Of a stretch of 7,959 nt of DNA, positions 1 through 6,354 are shown in pieces (the first letter of the stretch is position 1; the number at the start of each line of letters is the position of its first letter). Source of the stretch: Pseudobdellovibrionaceae bacterium (GTDB taxonomy: Bacteria > Bdellovibrionota > Bdellovibrionia > Bdellovibrionales > UBA1609); NCBI GenBank assembly GCA_026712605.1, contig JAPORL010000038.1, positions 1 through 7,959 on the forward strand, read 5' to 3'. The translations under genes were made by a program, and so were the position numbers. The notes beneath the pieces are model-generated. The model saw only the letters and a list, made by a program, of their open reading frames with translations, had not been told where the DNA came from and searched no databases.

Positions 1-896
1 AAATATTAATACTGATAACAATTTTTTTATCACAAAGTAGCTTTTCCTTAGCAGAGGATAAAAGCTCAAATAAAGTGTCTTTATATTTAAAATGTTCTGA
101 TTACAGAGAAATTCCTTTAGGAGAGTATCTTCTCCCTAGTTGTCAAGATAAAGATTTAGAAGAAGTGGAAACTGAAAGAATAGCTTTAAATACTGATTTG
201 CTTGAGATTGAGAATTATCTTATAGATTGGCGATATATTCACAATGTAAAGCTTGAAGAAATACAGTCCATTGCTGAAAAGATGAACTGCGATAAACTTC
301 TATTAAAAGAGGATGGCTTTGATTGTTTAGGAGCTATTCGGTATACGATAACAACAAAAAATAATAGAAAACGAGACAAGCCGTGTTCCCTCCCACTCGG
401 GATGTCGTTGAGAGGAAGGAAAGTATATAACCAAAATGCAACTATATGTGGTCCTCCTAAAGTTGTATGGAACGATGAAGAAAAAAGAGTTGACCTAGAA
501 CTAAATAGGAATGGATTTATAAAAAAAAATATTGATAAATTCGCCATTATAATCTCTGATCGTTATGATCATAACCGTTTGTTAGATAAATTAAACACTT
601 ACAATTACGATCTCTTGCCACCTATATTGGCAAAAGACAATGGTGGATATTATTCAGATTTAAGGTGGTTCGACATGGACATCGCTCAGTGTTCTTTTAA
701 GGTTAGTCTGAGAATGGAGGAACTGTATGAGGACAAAGACCTATTAACATTTCAAAATACAGCTTTAGTAAAAGAGAGTGAAAATTATACCATAAGAGGA
801 ATATTTAATGAAACTTTATTTTCTTTTAAAGAACACAACATAAAAAACTGTTTTCCAGAAGAAATCTTCAATAATGAATTAAATTTGGCTTTTTAA
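1..896 (+). CDS. Exported cysteine-rich protein of unknown function (5' end outside window)
   Basis: I do not recognise the family. The frame is open to the left edge; the first complete codon is at base 3, and 297 residues are visible before TAA at 894-896. The visible N-terminus is a hydrophobic run ending FSLA-ED, typical of the core and cleavage site of a Sec signal peptide, with probable cleavage after the Ala codon at 51-53. A start at the GTG at 75 would discard this signal, so the true start is upstream of the window. The mature part has eight cysteines, an even number that fits disulfide bonding outside the cytoplasm. Counted from the GTG codon they are residues 7, 23, 72, 84, 104, 125, 206 and 259. 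There is no other membrane segment and no recognised catalytic motif. Residues about 100-115 come from a GC-rich patch (371-420) unlike the rest of the gene. Coding is likely; function is unknown. Confidence 0.8.
   Translation, partial: ILILITIFLSQSSFSLAEDKSSNKVSLYLKCSDYREIPLGEYLLPSCQDKDLEEVETERIALNTDLLEIENYLIDWRYIHNVKLEEIQSIAEKMNCDKLLLKEDGFDCLGAIRYTITTKNNRKRDKPCSLPLGMSLRGRKVYNQNATICGPPKVVWNDEEKRVDLELNRNGFIKKNIDKFAIIISDRYDHNRLLDKLNTYNYDLLPPILAKDNGGYYSDLRWFDMDIAQCSFKVSLRMEELYEDKDLLTFQNTALVKESENYTIRGIFNETLFSFKEHNIKNCFPEEIFNNELNLAF
371..420. repeat. GC-rich, partly palindromic patch inside the exported-protein gene
   Basis: These 50 bases contain 29 G or C (58%), inside a gene that is otherwise strongly AT-rich. 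A 4-bp stem TCCC/GGGA with a 4-base loop sits at 391-402. A weaker outer pairing joins TTCC (386-389) to GGAA (414-417). The reading frame stays open through the patch and codes for the unusual stretch KRDKPCSLPLGMSLRGRK. In-frame palindromic insertions of this size are known from Rickettsia (RPE elements). That this is such an insertion is inference; it could also be ordinary compositional variation. Confidence 0.25.
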
Positions 897-906
897 TTAT
901 GACTAG

Positions 907-1002
907 TATATACTAATTTTGTTTAAAAATTCTAACTTAAAAGATTCCCGCTTTCGCGGGAATGACGAGAAGGTTGGAAAAGCTAAACAAGATCAGTATA
1001 TA
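907..1002. repeat. Long imperfect palindrome with GC-rich hairpin core (MITE- or REP-like)
   Basis: The outer arms 907-936 and 973-1002 are inverted copies matching at 23 of 30 positions. Both begin at TATATACT on their own strand. Inside lies a perfect 8-bp stem, ATTCCCGC (944-951) and GCGGGAAT (956-963), with a TTTC loop. The core fits the pattern ATTCCC-N8-GGGAAT of the neisserial dRS3 repeat and resembles the ATTCCCGC...GCGGGAATGACG repeats scattered through many bacterial genomes. TA-rich ends would suit insertion at a TA dinucleotide, but no clean target duplication can be proved. It carries no gene. There is no T-run after the core, so it is not a normal terminator. Confidence 0.7.
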
Positions 1003-1038
1003 TTTTAAAAAGTAGTAGTATCAAAGAAAAATTCGTAA

Positions 1039-1128
1039 AAATCAGCTATACCTAGCTCTTCCAATAAAAGTCTAGAAAAAATACTAGAGGCTTTCAATAA
1101 AGAAGAAATAACTAAAATAAAAAAGTAA
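1039..1128 (+). pseudogene. Possible decayed 3' end of a gene
   Basis: This stretch reads as a short open frame ending in TAA at 1126-1128. Its amphipathic, coding-like peptide contains NKSLEKILEAFNKEEITKIK. The frame is closed by TAA at 1036-1038. Just upstream, another frame reads SIKEKFVKISYT before a stop at 1052-1054, as if a frameshift had split an older gene. There is no start codon or Shine-Dalgarno sequence. It is too short to name a family and may be chance. The rest of the 897-1218 gap holds only the palindrome at 907-1002 and the promoter region of the next gene. Confidence 0.2.
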
Positions 1129-1175
1129 GAAAATAGTGAAATAAATAGTTAATTATCTCTTTTTCTTAAGAAATC

Positions 1176-1202
1176 TTGACAAAATAACATTTTTAATAAA
1201 CT
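1176..1202 (+). promoter_or_regulatory. Candidate promoter for the mechanosensitive channel gene
   Basis: A perfect -35 box TTGACA lies at 1176-1181. The best nearby -10 candidate is TAAACT at 1197-1202, with a short 15-bp spacer. A better-spaced -10 is not present. The start codon is at 1219, so a transcript from here would have a very short leader. The -35 is clear, but the pairing is uncertain. Confidence 0.35.
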
Positions 1203-1218
1203 ATTTAAGTTATAAAAA

Positions 1219-2049
1219 ATGAAATCCTTTAATTCTATTTGGGAAGATAATTTAAGAAATCCTTTTGAAAATATATGGGCTACATTTGTAGAATATACGC
1301 CCAATCTTTTAGGAACAGTTCTTTTATTGTTAGTCGGATATCTAGTTTCTAAACTTTTTGCCGGCTTTTTTATAAGAATTCTCAAAACTATAGGTATAGA
1401 TAAGATTAGCGAAAAAATTAATCTTCATAAATCTCTTGAAAATATAGGAATTAAATTAAAAATTTCTGAACTTTTTGGAGCTGTCTTTTTTTGGCTGGTG
1501 ATGCTTGTTTTTATTATATCTGCTGTAGAAACTTTAAATTTAGGTAAAATCAGTGATACTATTGATGTTTTTCTTCGTTATTTGCCAAATATTATAGGTG
1601 CTGGTCTTATTCTTGTTTTAGGGCTTATGGTGGCTCAATTTTTTAAAAATGTTATTGCGGGCATGAGTCAAGTGAGCCCCCTTTACAGTAAAATCCTATC
1701 TTTAGTCGTTTATTTTGTTATTGTTGTCCTTGTTAGTGTCTTATCCATCGGTCAGCTTCAATTGGAAACAGAGCTTATCAATCGGATTATAGAAATTGTA
1801 TTGATCTCAGCTGGTGTTGTTTTAGCTCTTAGTTTTGGATTAGGGACAAAAGATCTTTCTAAAAGCATTCTATCTGGTTTGGCTTTACGGGAACAAATTG
1901 AAAAAAACACTTACCTAGAATATGATAATATTAATGGAAAGCTTGAAAAAGTAGGTCTTATTAATACAATCCTTCGCACTGAGGATGGAAAACTAGTTCA
2001 TATACCAAATGCTATGTTAATTACTAGTATTTTTAAATCTAAAGCTTAA
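1219..2049 (+). CDS. Mechanosensitive ion channel, MscS-like, with conserved TM-helix repeats
   Basis: A 276-residue inner-membrane protein, probably a pressure-release channel protecting against osmotic downshock. Hydrophobic segments lie near residues 28-50, 86-104, 122-143, 160-180 and 187-207. Two of them start with the same motif, YTPNLLG (26-32) and YLPNIIG (121-127). This is the duplicated conserved TM-helix module found in many small MscS relatives. The stretch FGLGTKDLSKSILSGLALRE (206-225) matches the end of the pore helix and the linker of MscS. The segment NINGKLEKVGLINTILRTED followed by HIPNAM (237-266) matches the MscS beta domain, including its IPN motif. The protein stops soon after that domain, so the C-terminal alpha/beta vestibule of E. 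coli MscS is missing. TAA at 1213-1215 closes the frame and fixes the ATG at 1219; no Shine-Dalgarno sequence is visible. The family is secure; the ion or physiological role is inferred. Confidence 0.85.
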   Translation: MKSFNSIWEDNLRNPFENIWATFVEYTPNLLGTVLLLLVGYLVSKLFAGFFIRILKTIGIDKISEKINLHKSLENIGIKLKISELFGAVFFWLVMLVFIISAVETLNLGKISDTIDVFLRYLPNIIGAGLILVLGLMVAQFFKNVIAGMSQVSPLYSKILSLVVYFVIVVLVSVLSIGQLQLETELINRIIEIVLISAGVVLALSFGLGTKDLSKSILSGLALREQIEKNTYLEYDNINGKLEKVGLINTILRTEDGKLVHIPNAMLITSIFKSKA

Positions 2050-2068
2050 TATAATTTTTAAGAATAAA

Positions 2069-2258
2069 GACTATTCAAATTGACTATTCAGATTTGATTT
2101 TTTTTCATTTGATGAGCTTGAAATAAAATTGACTACTCAAAAATATTTTTAAAATATCTTATAAAAATTTGAATACCCACATAGATTATAGATTAAATAT
2201 CCATTTTTTCAAAAAAATGAGTATTCAGTTATTAAAAGCTTTTCTTGATTATTCAGAT
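2069..2258. repeat. Recurring 12-bp motif GAYTAYTCARAT between convergent genes
   Basis: Five near-identical direct copies lie at 2069-2080, 2082-2093, 2131-2142, 2219-2230 and 2247-2258 (GACTATTCAAAT, GACTATTCAGAT, GACTACTCAAAA, GAGTATTCAGTT, GATTATTCAGAT). A shorter inverted match, TTTGAATAC, is at 2168-2176. The gap between the channel gene and etfA (2050-2275) holds no gene. The copies are unevenly spaced, so this is not a strict tandem array. A binding site, a decayed repeat and AT-rich coincidence are all possible. Confidence 0.4.
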
Positions 2259-2275
2259 GTTACTCTTACGCTTTT

Positions 2276-3211
2276 TCAAGCTTTTAAAGCTTTTATAAGA
2301 AGAGGAACAATTTCAAACAGATCGCCGACTAAACCATAAGAGCATTTTTGAAAAATAGGCGCAGAGGCATCTTTATTGATAGCGACAATGATACGGCTAG
2401 ATTGCATGCCAGCTAAATGTTGAATAGCTCCGGAAATTCCACAGGCAATATAGAGTTTAGGAGATACCGTTTTACCAGTTTGTCCCACTTGCCGACTATA
2501 AGCTTGCCAGCCCGCATCAGTTACGGCACGAGAAGCTCCCACAACCCCACCGATTACCTCTGCCAGATCTTCTAAAAGTTTAAAGTTTTCTTTATTTTGC
2601 ATGCCTCTTCCGCCTGAAACAATAATCTCTGCCTCTGTTAAATCTTGAATAGCTTTCGCTGGTTTTTTAAATTCTAAATGTTTAATAGGGTTTTTTGGCA
2701 ACTCACATTCAAAGCTTTTAAAATTTTGCGCTTTTTGATAATTGCCTTTTAACTGATTGGCGGGGAAAAGACAAAAAAGAGTGGAATCACTTGAACATTC
2801 TAATTCAGAAATGACTTTTCCAGAATAAACTGTTTTTTTAACTGAACGGAATTCTTTTTTTATCTCTAAACTTTGAATTTCGTTTAGAAATTGTCCTTTT
2901 AAGCTGGCGGTTAGATAGGGAAAGTAATCTTTTGTTTTTAAGGTAGCTGTTGAAACAACCAAATCAAAGGCTTCTTTTTCCAGAAAAGATTTTAAAACTG
3001 CGCAATATCCTAAGGGATTATAATATTTTAAATCTTTATGAAAAAAGACATGTTTTAAAGCGGAAGGGCTTTCTACTAGTTTTTCAGATTCTTCTCCTAT
3101 TGCAAAAGCGGATACTTCTAAATTCTCTTGTTGTTCAAAAAAACCCAGTAAATTCAGATCAGAAGTTTTTAATCCAGATTTTTCACTATCTATAATGACT
3201 AAAAGTTTCAT
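2276..3211 (-). CDS. etfA: Electron transfer flavoprotein, alpha subunit
   Basis: The FAD-carrying subunit of ETF, the soluble heterodimer that takes electrons from acyl-CoA and other dehydrogenases and passes them on, usually to ETF-quinone oxidoreductase. The 311 residues are a normal length. The N-terminal half (about 1-185) is the divergent nucleotide-binding-like domain. The C-terminal FAD domain is highly conserved: SGGRGM (199-204), [11 protein letters not shown] (225-235, with the FAD-contacting Arg228), [20 protein letters not shown] (241-260), then GAIQHLAGM with His265, and [10 protein letters not shown] (278-287) leading to the [11 protein letters not shown] segment. The ATG overlaps the etfB stop in an ATGA arrangement, so translation is coupled and the order is etfB-etfA. 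No dehydrogenase or ETF-QO gene is nearby. Confidence 0.97.
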   Translation of the reverse strand: MKLLVIIDSEKSGLKTSDLNLLGFFEQQENLEVSAFAIGEESEKLVESPSALKHVFFHKDLKYYNPLGYCAVLKSFLEKEAFDLVVSTATLKTKDYFPYLTASLKGQFLNEIQSLEIKKEFRSVKKTVYSGKVISELECSSDSTLFCLFPANQLKGNYQKAQNFKSFECELPKNPIKHLEFKKPAKAIQDLTEAEIIVSGGRGMQNKENFKLLEDLAEVIGGVVGASRAVTDAGWQAYSRQVGQTGKTVSPKLYIACGISGAIQHLAGMQSSRIIVAINKDASAPIFQKCSYGLVGDLFEIVPLLIKALKA

Positions 3212-3957
3212 AAAACTTTTTCCTTTTCTTTTAAAATTTTAATAAGCTTAGTTACCTTTTCTTCACTGCTTCCTTCTATTATATGGGGCGCTTTTTTTTC
3301 TGGAGGAAGACTGGCTTTTTTAAATTTAATATTTTCTTTCAATTCTATTTTTTCTGTATGAAGGGGTTTCTTTTTTGCTTTCATAATCCCCGGAAGAGAA
3401 GGGTATCGGGGAGTGTTTAAGCCTTTATCTGCAGAAATTAAAAGAGGGAGTTGAGCTTGTAGTATTTCTTCTATTCCCGATCCACAATCGCGGTTTAAAG
3501 TGAAAGTTTTATCTTTGTATTGAAGTTTATTGACATTGCTTACAAAAGGAAAGTTTAAAAGCTGGGCTAGCATTTGGGGAACAGCAAAATTATTAGCATC
3601 TGTAGAAAGCTTTCCGCAAAAAATAAGAGAAACATTTGGTATTTCTTTTATTTTTGTTTTTAAATTTTCTGCAATATAATAAGAATCTTGAGTCCTTTTA
3701 TCTGTAAGTAAATGATAGGCTGTATCTGCGCCTAAAGCTAGAGCCGTTAAAAGAGCTTCTTTTGCTCTTTCAGGTCCTAGTGTAATGACAGCGATTTGAG
3801 CCTGAAGATCGGATTTAAGCTTTAAAGCGGCCTCTAAGGCAAACTCATCATAAGGAGATATCACCCATTTTAAACGGCTTTCATCAACTTGAGATTCTTT
3901 AATCTGTAAGTTAAGACCTGTATCAGGAACTTGTTTTATAGGAACTACAATATTCAT
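3208..3957 (-). CDS. etfB: Electron transfer flavoprotein, beta subunit
   Basis: The AMP-binding partner of EtfA, with which it forms the cytoplasmic electron-carrier heterodimer. The 249 residues are the usual length. Visible family landmarks are KQVPDT (8-13), [12 protein letters not shown] (34-45), [18 protein letters not shown] (61-78, the nucleotide-binding stretch) and [15 protein letters not shown] (120-134). The recognition loop that docks onto dehydrogenases is [20 protein letters not shown] (180-199), very close to the PRY-LP-IMKAKKK sequence of mitochondrial ETFB. This favours a conventional ETF of fatty- or amino-acid oxidation over a bifurcating Fix/Etf type. The ATG follows a good promoter-like pair closely and has no Shine-Dalgarno sequence. 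A 98-bp gap separates it from the uppP stop, so it may have its own promoter or be read through from that operon. Confidence 0.96.
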   Translation of the reverse strand: MNIVVPIKQVPDTGLNLQIKESQVDESRLKWVISPYDEFALEAALKLKSDLQAQIAVITLGPERAKEALLTALALGADTAYHLLTDKRTQDSYYIAENLKTKIKEIPNVSLIFCGKLSTDANNFAVPQMLAQLLNFPFVSNVNKLQYKDKTFTLNRDCGSGIEEILQAQLPLLISADKGLNTPRYPSLPGIMKAKKKPLHTEKIELKENIKFKKASLPPEKKAPHIIEGSSEEKVTKLIKILKEKEKVL

Positions 3958-3964
3958 AATTCAA

Positions 3965-3993
3965 CTTATAAAGTAAAGCTTTTTGTAATACAA
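3965..3993 (-). promoter_or_regulatory. Candidate promoter for etfBA, nearly leaderless
   Basis: On the minus strand TTGTAT (3993-3988) and TATAAG (3970-3965) are separated by exactly 17 bp, matching a sigma-70 promoter at 4 of 6 and 5 of 6 positions. The etfB ATG is only 7 bases past the -10 box, so transcription would begin at or next to the start codon. In such AT-rich DNA chance matches are common. An 11-bp palindrome AAGGATTCCTT (4018-4028) lies further upstream and might be an operator. Confidence 0.4.
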
Positions 3994-4055
3994 GTTTTAT
4001 TGAAAAAGATCTACTTTAAGGATTCCTTTTAATTTTAAATATTTTTGATGTAAAA

Positions 4056-4820
4056 TTATAAAATGAAAAAGACAAAAAAGCTTAAAGGAATTAAATAGAA
4101 GCTGAAGAGTTTTAACTTGTGACTTTGGACAGCTTTTAATACAAAAAACAAACTAAAAAGTCCTGTAAAAAAAGCGCTAAAAAAGGCGAGACTAAGTTCC
4201 ATATAATTTATGCTTACTGATAAAGGAGAACTTTGGCTTAAAAAATCAATCAAACTGGACCCGGCAATAACGGGAAGAGAAATAAGAAAACTAAAAAACA
4301 CAGCAGAGCGAGAGGATAAACCAAAATAAAGTCCTGTTGTGATAGTTAAAGCAGATCGAGAAAAGCCCGGTAAAATAGCTAAAGCCTGCATAAGACCAAT
4401 TAAAAAAGCCTGTAAAAAACTCATTTCTTCCAAGCTTTTTTGCTTTTGTTTTATAAAAAATAAAGAAAAAAGTAAGATTCCAGAAAATAAGAAACCGCTA
4501 GCTACCAAGTTTGTTTCAAAACTTTGTTCTATAAAAGACCTAAAGAATAGACCAACTATTAAAGCTGGAATTAAAGAGATTAAAATTTTAAAAAATAAGT
4601 TAATTTGTTTCTCAATATCAAAAAACAATAATTTTATATCTTTGAAAAAGAAAAATAAAATAGAAAACAAGGTAGCCAAATGAACTAATAAGACAAAAGA
4701 TAAAGATAGCTCTTTTGTGTATAAAAGTTTTTTTAATAAAAATAAATGACCAGAACTTGAAATAGGTAAAAATTCTGTGATTCCTTGTAAAACTCCTAAA
4801 AAAATATAAAGCCAATCCAT
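4056..4820 (-). CDS. uppP: Undecaprenyl-diphosphatase (BacA/UppP family)
   Basis: An integral membrane enzyme that removes one phosphate from undecaprenyl diphosphate, renewing the lipid carrier for peptidoglycan and surface polysaccharides; overproduction gives bacitracin resistance. The 254 residues are close to the family length (about 265-275). Motif 1 is LQGITEFLPISSSGHL (11-26): Q12xxxE16 is the accepted Gln form of the (E/Q)xxxE signature, followed by Ser21/Ser22 and His25. Motif 2 is LPGFSRSALT (150-159), with the catalytic-type Arg155. VHLATL (46-51) is the usual third conserved stretch. About seven or eight hydrophobic segments are present. The ATG begins 1 bp after the kinase TAG stop, with no Shine-Dalgarno sequence of its own, so translation is probably coupled. 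It is the last gene of the tadB-to-uppP run. Confidence 0.95.
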   Translation of the reverse strand: MDWLYIFLGVLQGITEFLPISSSGHLFLLKKLLYTKELSLSFVLLVHLATLFSILFFFFKDIKLLFFDIEKQINLFFKILISLIPALIVGLFFRSFIEQSFETNLVASGFLFSGILLFSLFFIKQKQKSLEEMSFLQAFLIGLMQALAILPGFSRSALTITTGLYFGLSSRSAVFFSFLISLPVIAGSSLIDFLSQSSPLSVSINYMELSLAFFSAFFTGLFSLFFVLKAVQSHKLKLFSFYLIPLSFFVFFIL

Positions 4821-4821
4821 T

Positions 4822-5925
4822 CTATTTATACATAAAGTGTTGATCTCTTAAAGACAAGGCTTTCTCTTTAGAAATAAAAACTTTTTTTTTACCTTCAAAG
4901 CGATTGTTTTTCCATTTAATCCAATGCCAACCTTCTTTTAAGGGAAGTCTAATAGGAGTGTAAGAGCTTAGGTTTCCTATTTTTAGCAAAAACCATTCAT
5001 TAGTATAGACTTTTAATAAACCATAGCTTTGGTTTTGTGGACTAAAATTTCCAATAAAGATTAAAAGAGAAAATAAAAAGAAAAATTTTATAAATTGAAA
5101 TTTAGATTGGTTTGTTTGTAGGTTTTTAAGAGTAGGACATCTTCTTGATTCTGTAATAGATAGCAGTTCTTTTACTTTATAGGAAAGGGCTTTTAAGTTT
5201 TTATTTTGTGATAGTTTTTCCGGGAAAAATTTTCTTTTGATAGGATCCTCAGATAAAAGGACACTTTTATTTATAAAGTAATCTGATTTTATTTCTTTTA
5301 GATGAGAAAGAGGATAAGGGTTTTTTAAAAGAGATTCGATCACTCCTAAGGAATAAAGATCAGATAAAAAATTTGGTCTAAAACCTTTTAAAATTTCTGG
5401 AGCGACAAAAGGCGGTGTTCCTTGAATTTCTTTTTCATAATTGGCTTTGCCAAAATCAATGAGTTTTATTTGAGCTTTTTCATCAACTAAGACATTATAT
5501 AGACTTAAATCTCCATGGCATAAGCCTTGTTGGTTTAAATCTTCTAAGCCTTTATAAATTGATTCTAAAATATGTGAAATTTCTTTTTCTTTTAAATGAA
5601 AATTTTCTATCAACTGAAAAAGACTGACACCTTTTACATACTCTAAAATCAAAGCGGTTTTGTTATTAAAAATTTCAAAACCAAACAGTCTTACACAATA
5701 AGGGGAGTTAACTTGTGATAAAGATTCAAATTCTTCTTGATAAGAACTTGTATCTTCTAAAAATATTTTAATCAAAATTTCTTGTTTTAGTTTTGTTGTA
5801 GGGTCTTTTCTTAAAGCCTTAAAAACTTGCTTGGATGACTCTTTTTTAAAGGGGAATAAAATTTCATACTCTAGTCCTTTTCCAAAGAGCCTTTTTGGAT
5901 CTTTTGTATTTTTTAAAAGAGGCAT
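4822..5925 (-). CDS. Membrane-anchored Ser/Thr protein kinase with PEGA-like C-terminal domain
   Basis: A 367-residue Hanks-type kinase. The cytoplasmic catalytic domain spans about 17-265: ATP lysine K53 in ILIKIF, helix-C Glu65, catalytic loop HGDLSLYN (137-144) with Asp139 and Asn144, Mg-binding DFG (157-159), APE (175-177), D189 in SDLYSLG and a late Arg near 261. One membrane helix lies at about 279-293. The last 70 residues would be periplasmic and resemble a PEGA domain: GLLKVYT, then YTPIRLPLKEGWHWIKW and a final strand KKVFIS. Two oddities are visible. The N-lobe has no clear GxGxxG loop, and the catalytic loop has HGD instead of HRD and Ser instead of the usual Lys two residues after Asp. 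It is probably a receptor-type kinase; activity is likely but not certain. It lies 10 bp after the small exported protein and 1 bp before uppP. Confidence 0.88.
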   Translation of the reverse strand: MPLLKNTKDPKRLFGKGLEYEILFPFKKESSKQVFKALRKDPTTKLKQEILIKIFLEDTSSYQEEFESLSQVNSPYCVRLFGFEIFNNKTALILEYVKGVSLFQLIENFHLKEKEISHILESIYKGLEDLNQQGLCHGDLSLYNVLVDEKAQIKLIDFGKANYEKEIQGTPPFVAPEILKGFRPNFLSDLYSLGVIESLLKNPYPLSHLKEIKSDYFINKSVLLSEDPIKRKFFPEKLSQNKNLKALSYKVKELLSITESRRCPTLKNLQTNQSKFQFIKFFFLFSLLIFIGNFSPQNQSYGLLKVYTNEWFLLKIGNLSSYTPIRLPLKEGWHWIKWKNNRFEGKKKVFISKEKALSLRDQHFMYK

Positions 5926-5935
5926 CTTTTTTGTT

Positions 5936-6340
5936 TTAAAAGAAAGGCTTTTCAGCTGTAAAGTAATTTTTTAATTCAGGTCTTAAAAAGTCTTTTTGTC
6001 TATAAATTAGAATTTTTTCCTTTATTTTTAAATGTTCAAGGCATTTTTTAGATAGAAATTTAGATTTTAAAGCTTTTTTCACATTTTTTAACCTACTAGG
6101 CTCTTCTAATTTTAAATTTAAGCACCAAAAGTCTGCATTTAAAGATAACTCATAACAGGCTACTGGAATTTTTTTTGTTTCTTTTTGTTTTTTACATAGC
6201 TCCGTTAGAAAAGATTTTTGACTGCTTTGTTGAATCAATTGTTTTAGTCTGCTTGCGTCATTGGTTTTAAAAATATTATCTGAACTCAAAGCTTTTGGTT
6301 GGATAGGGCTAAGACTTAAAAAAAATAAATAGAAAAGCAA
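5936..6340 (-). CDS. Small exported protein with four cysteines, unknown function
   Basis: The family is not recognised. It has 134 residues with a hydrophobic N-terminus (LLFYLFFLSLSPIQPKALS) that looks like a signal peptide cut near residue 18-20. The mature part is basic and helix-rich, with Cys at 49, 62, 73 and 100, enough for two disulfides in the periplasm. No lipobox is seen. The start is a TTG: the sequence AGGAG lies six bases before it and overlaps the TAG stop of the TadC-like gene, which is strong evidence for this rare start and for translational coupling. No ATG lies early in the frame. Its place between Tad platform genes and the kinase suggests an accessory periplasmic factor for either, by context only. 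Confidence 0.75.
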   Translation of the reverse strand: MLFYLFFLSLSPIQPKALSSDNIFKTNDASRLKQLIQQSSQKSFLTELCKKQKETKKIPVACYELSLNADFWCLNLKLEEPSRLKNVKKALKSKFLSKKCLEHLKIKEKILIYRQKDFLRPELKNYFTAEKPFF

Positions 6341-6342
6341 GT

Positions 6343-6354
6343 ATTTCTCCTAAT
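6343..6354 (-). promoter_or_regulatory. Shine-Dalgarno overlapping the tadC stop, sets a TTG start
   Basis: On the minus strand the TAG stop of the TadC-like gene is embedded in TTAGGAG. The AGGAG is followed by AAATAC and then the TTG at 6340. Termination of one gene thus places ribosomes on the next start. It is one of only two strong Shine-Dalgarno sequences in the window, the other preceding 7758. Confidence 0.65.

Noticed and set aside
239..547. Minus-strand open frame of 102 codons
   Set aside because: It lies within the exported-protein gene, has low-complexity Ser/Phe composition and no start signal.
944..963. GC-rich hairpin as the terminator of the exported-protein gene
   Set aside because: No T-run follows it and it is nested in a longer palindrome, so a repeat element explains it better.
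1149..1385. Minus-strand open frame overlapping the channel gene start
   Set aside because: It is antisense to the conserved channel N-terminus and has no family resemblance.
2201..2218. Hairpin CATTTTTT/AAAAAATG as a terminator between convergent genes
   Set aside because: The stem is almost entirely A-T with only a 2-4 base loop and no G-C clamp, so it is too weak to call in this base composition.
2950..3195. Plus-strand open frame of 81 codons
   Set aside because: It is antisense to the conserved etfA gene, with no ribosome-binding site or recognisable motif.
4339..4683. Plus-strand Lys-rich open frame of 114 codons
   Set aside because: It is antisense to uppP; the Lys-rich composition comes from reading the Phe codons of a membrane protein backwards.
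4618..4815. Second minus-strand open frame of 65 codons
   Set aside because: It is a frame-shifted shadow inside the N-terminal part of uppP, whose motifs are in the other frame.
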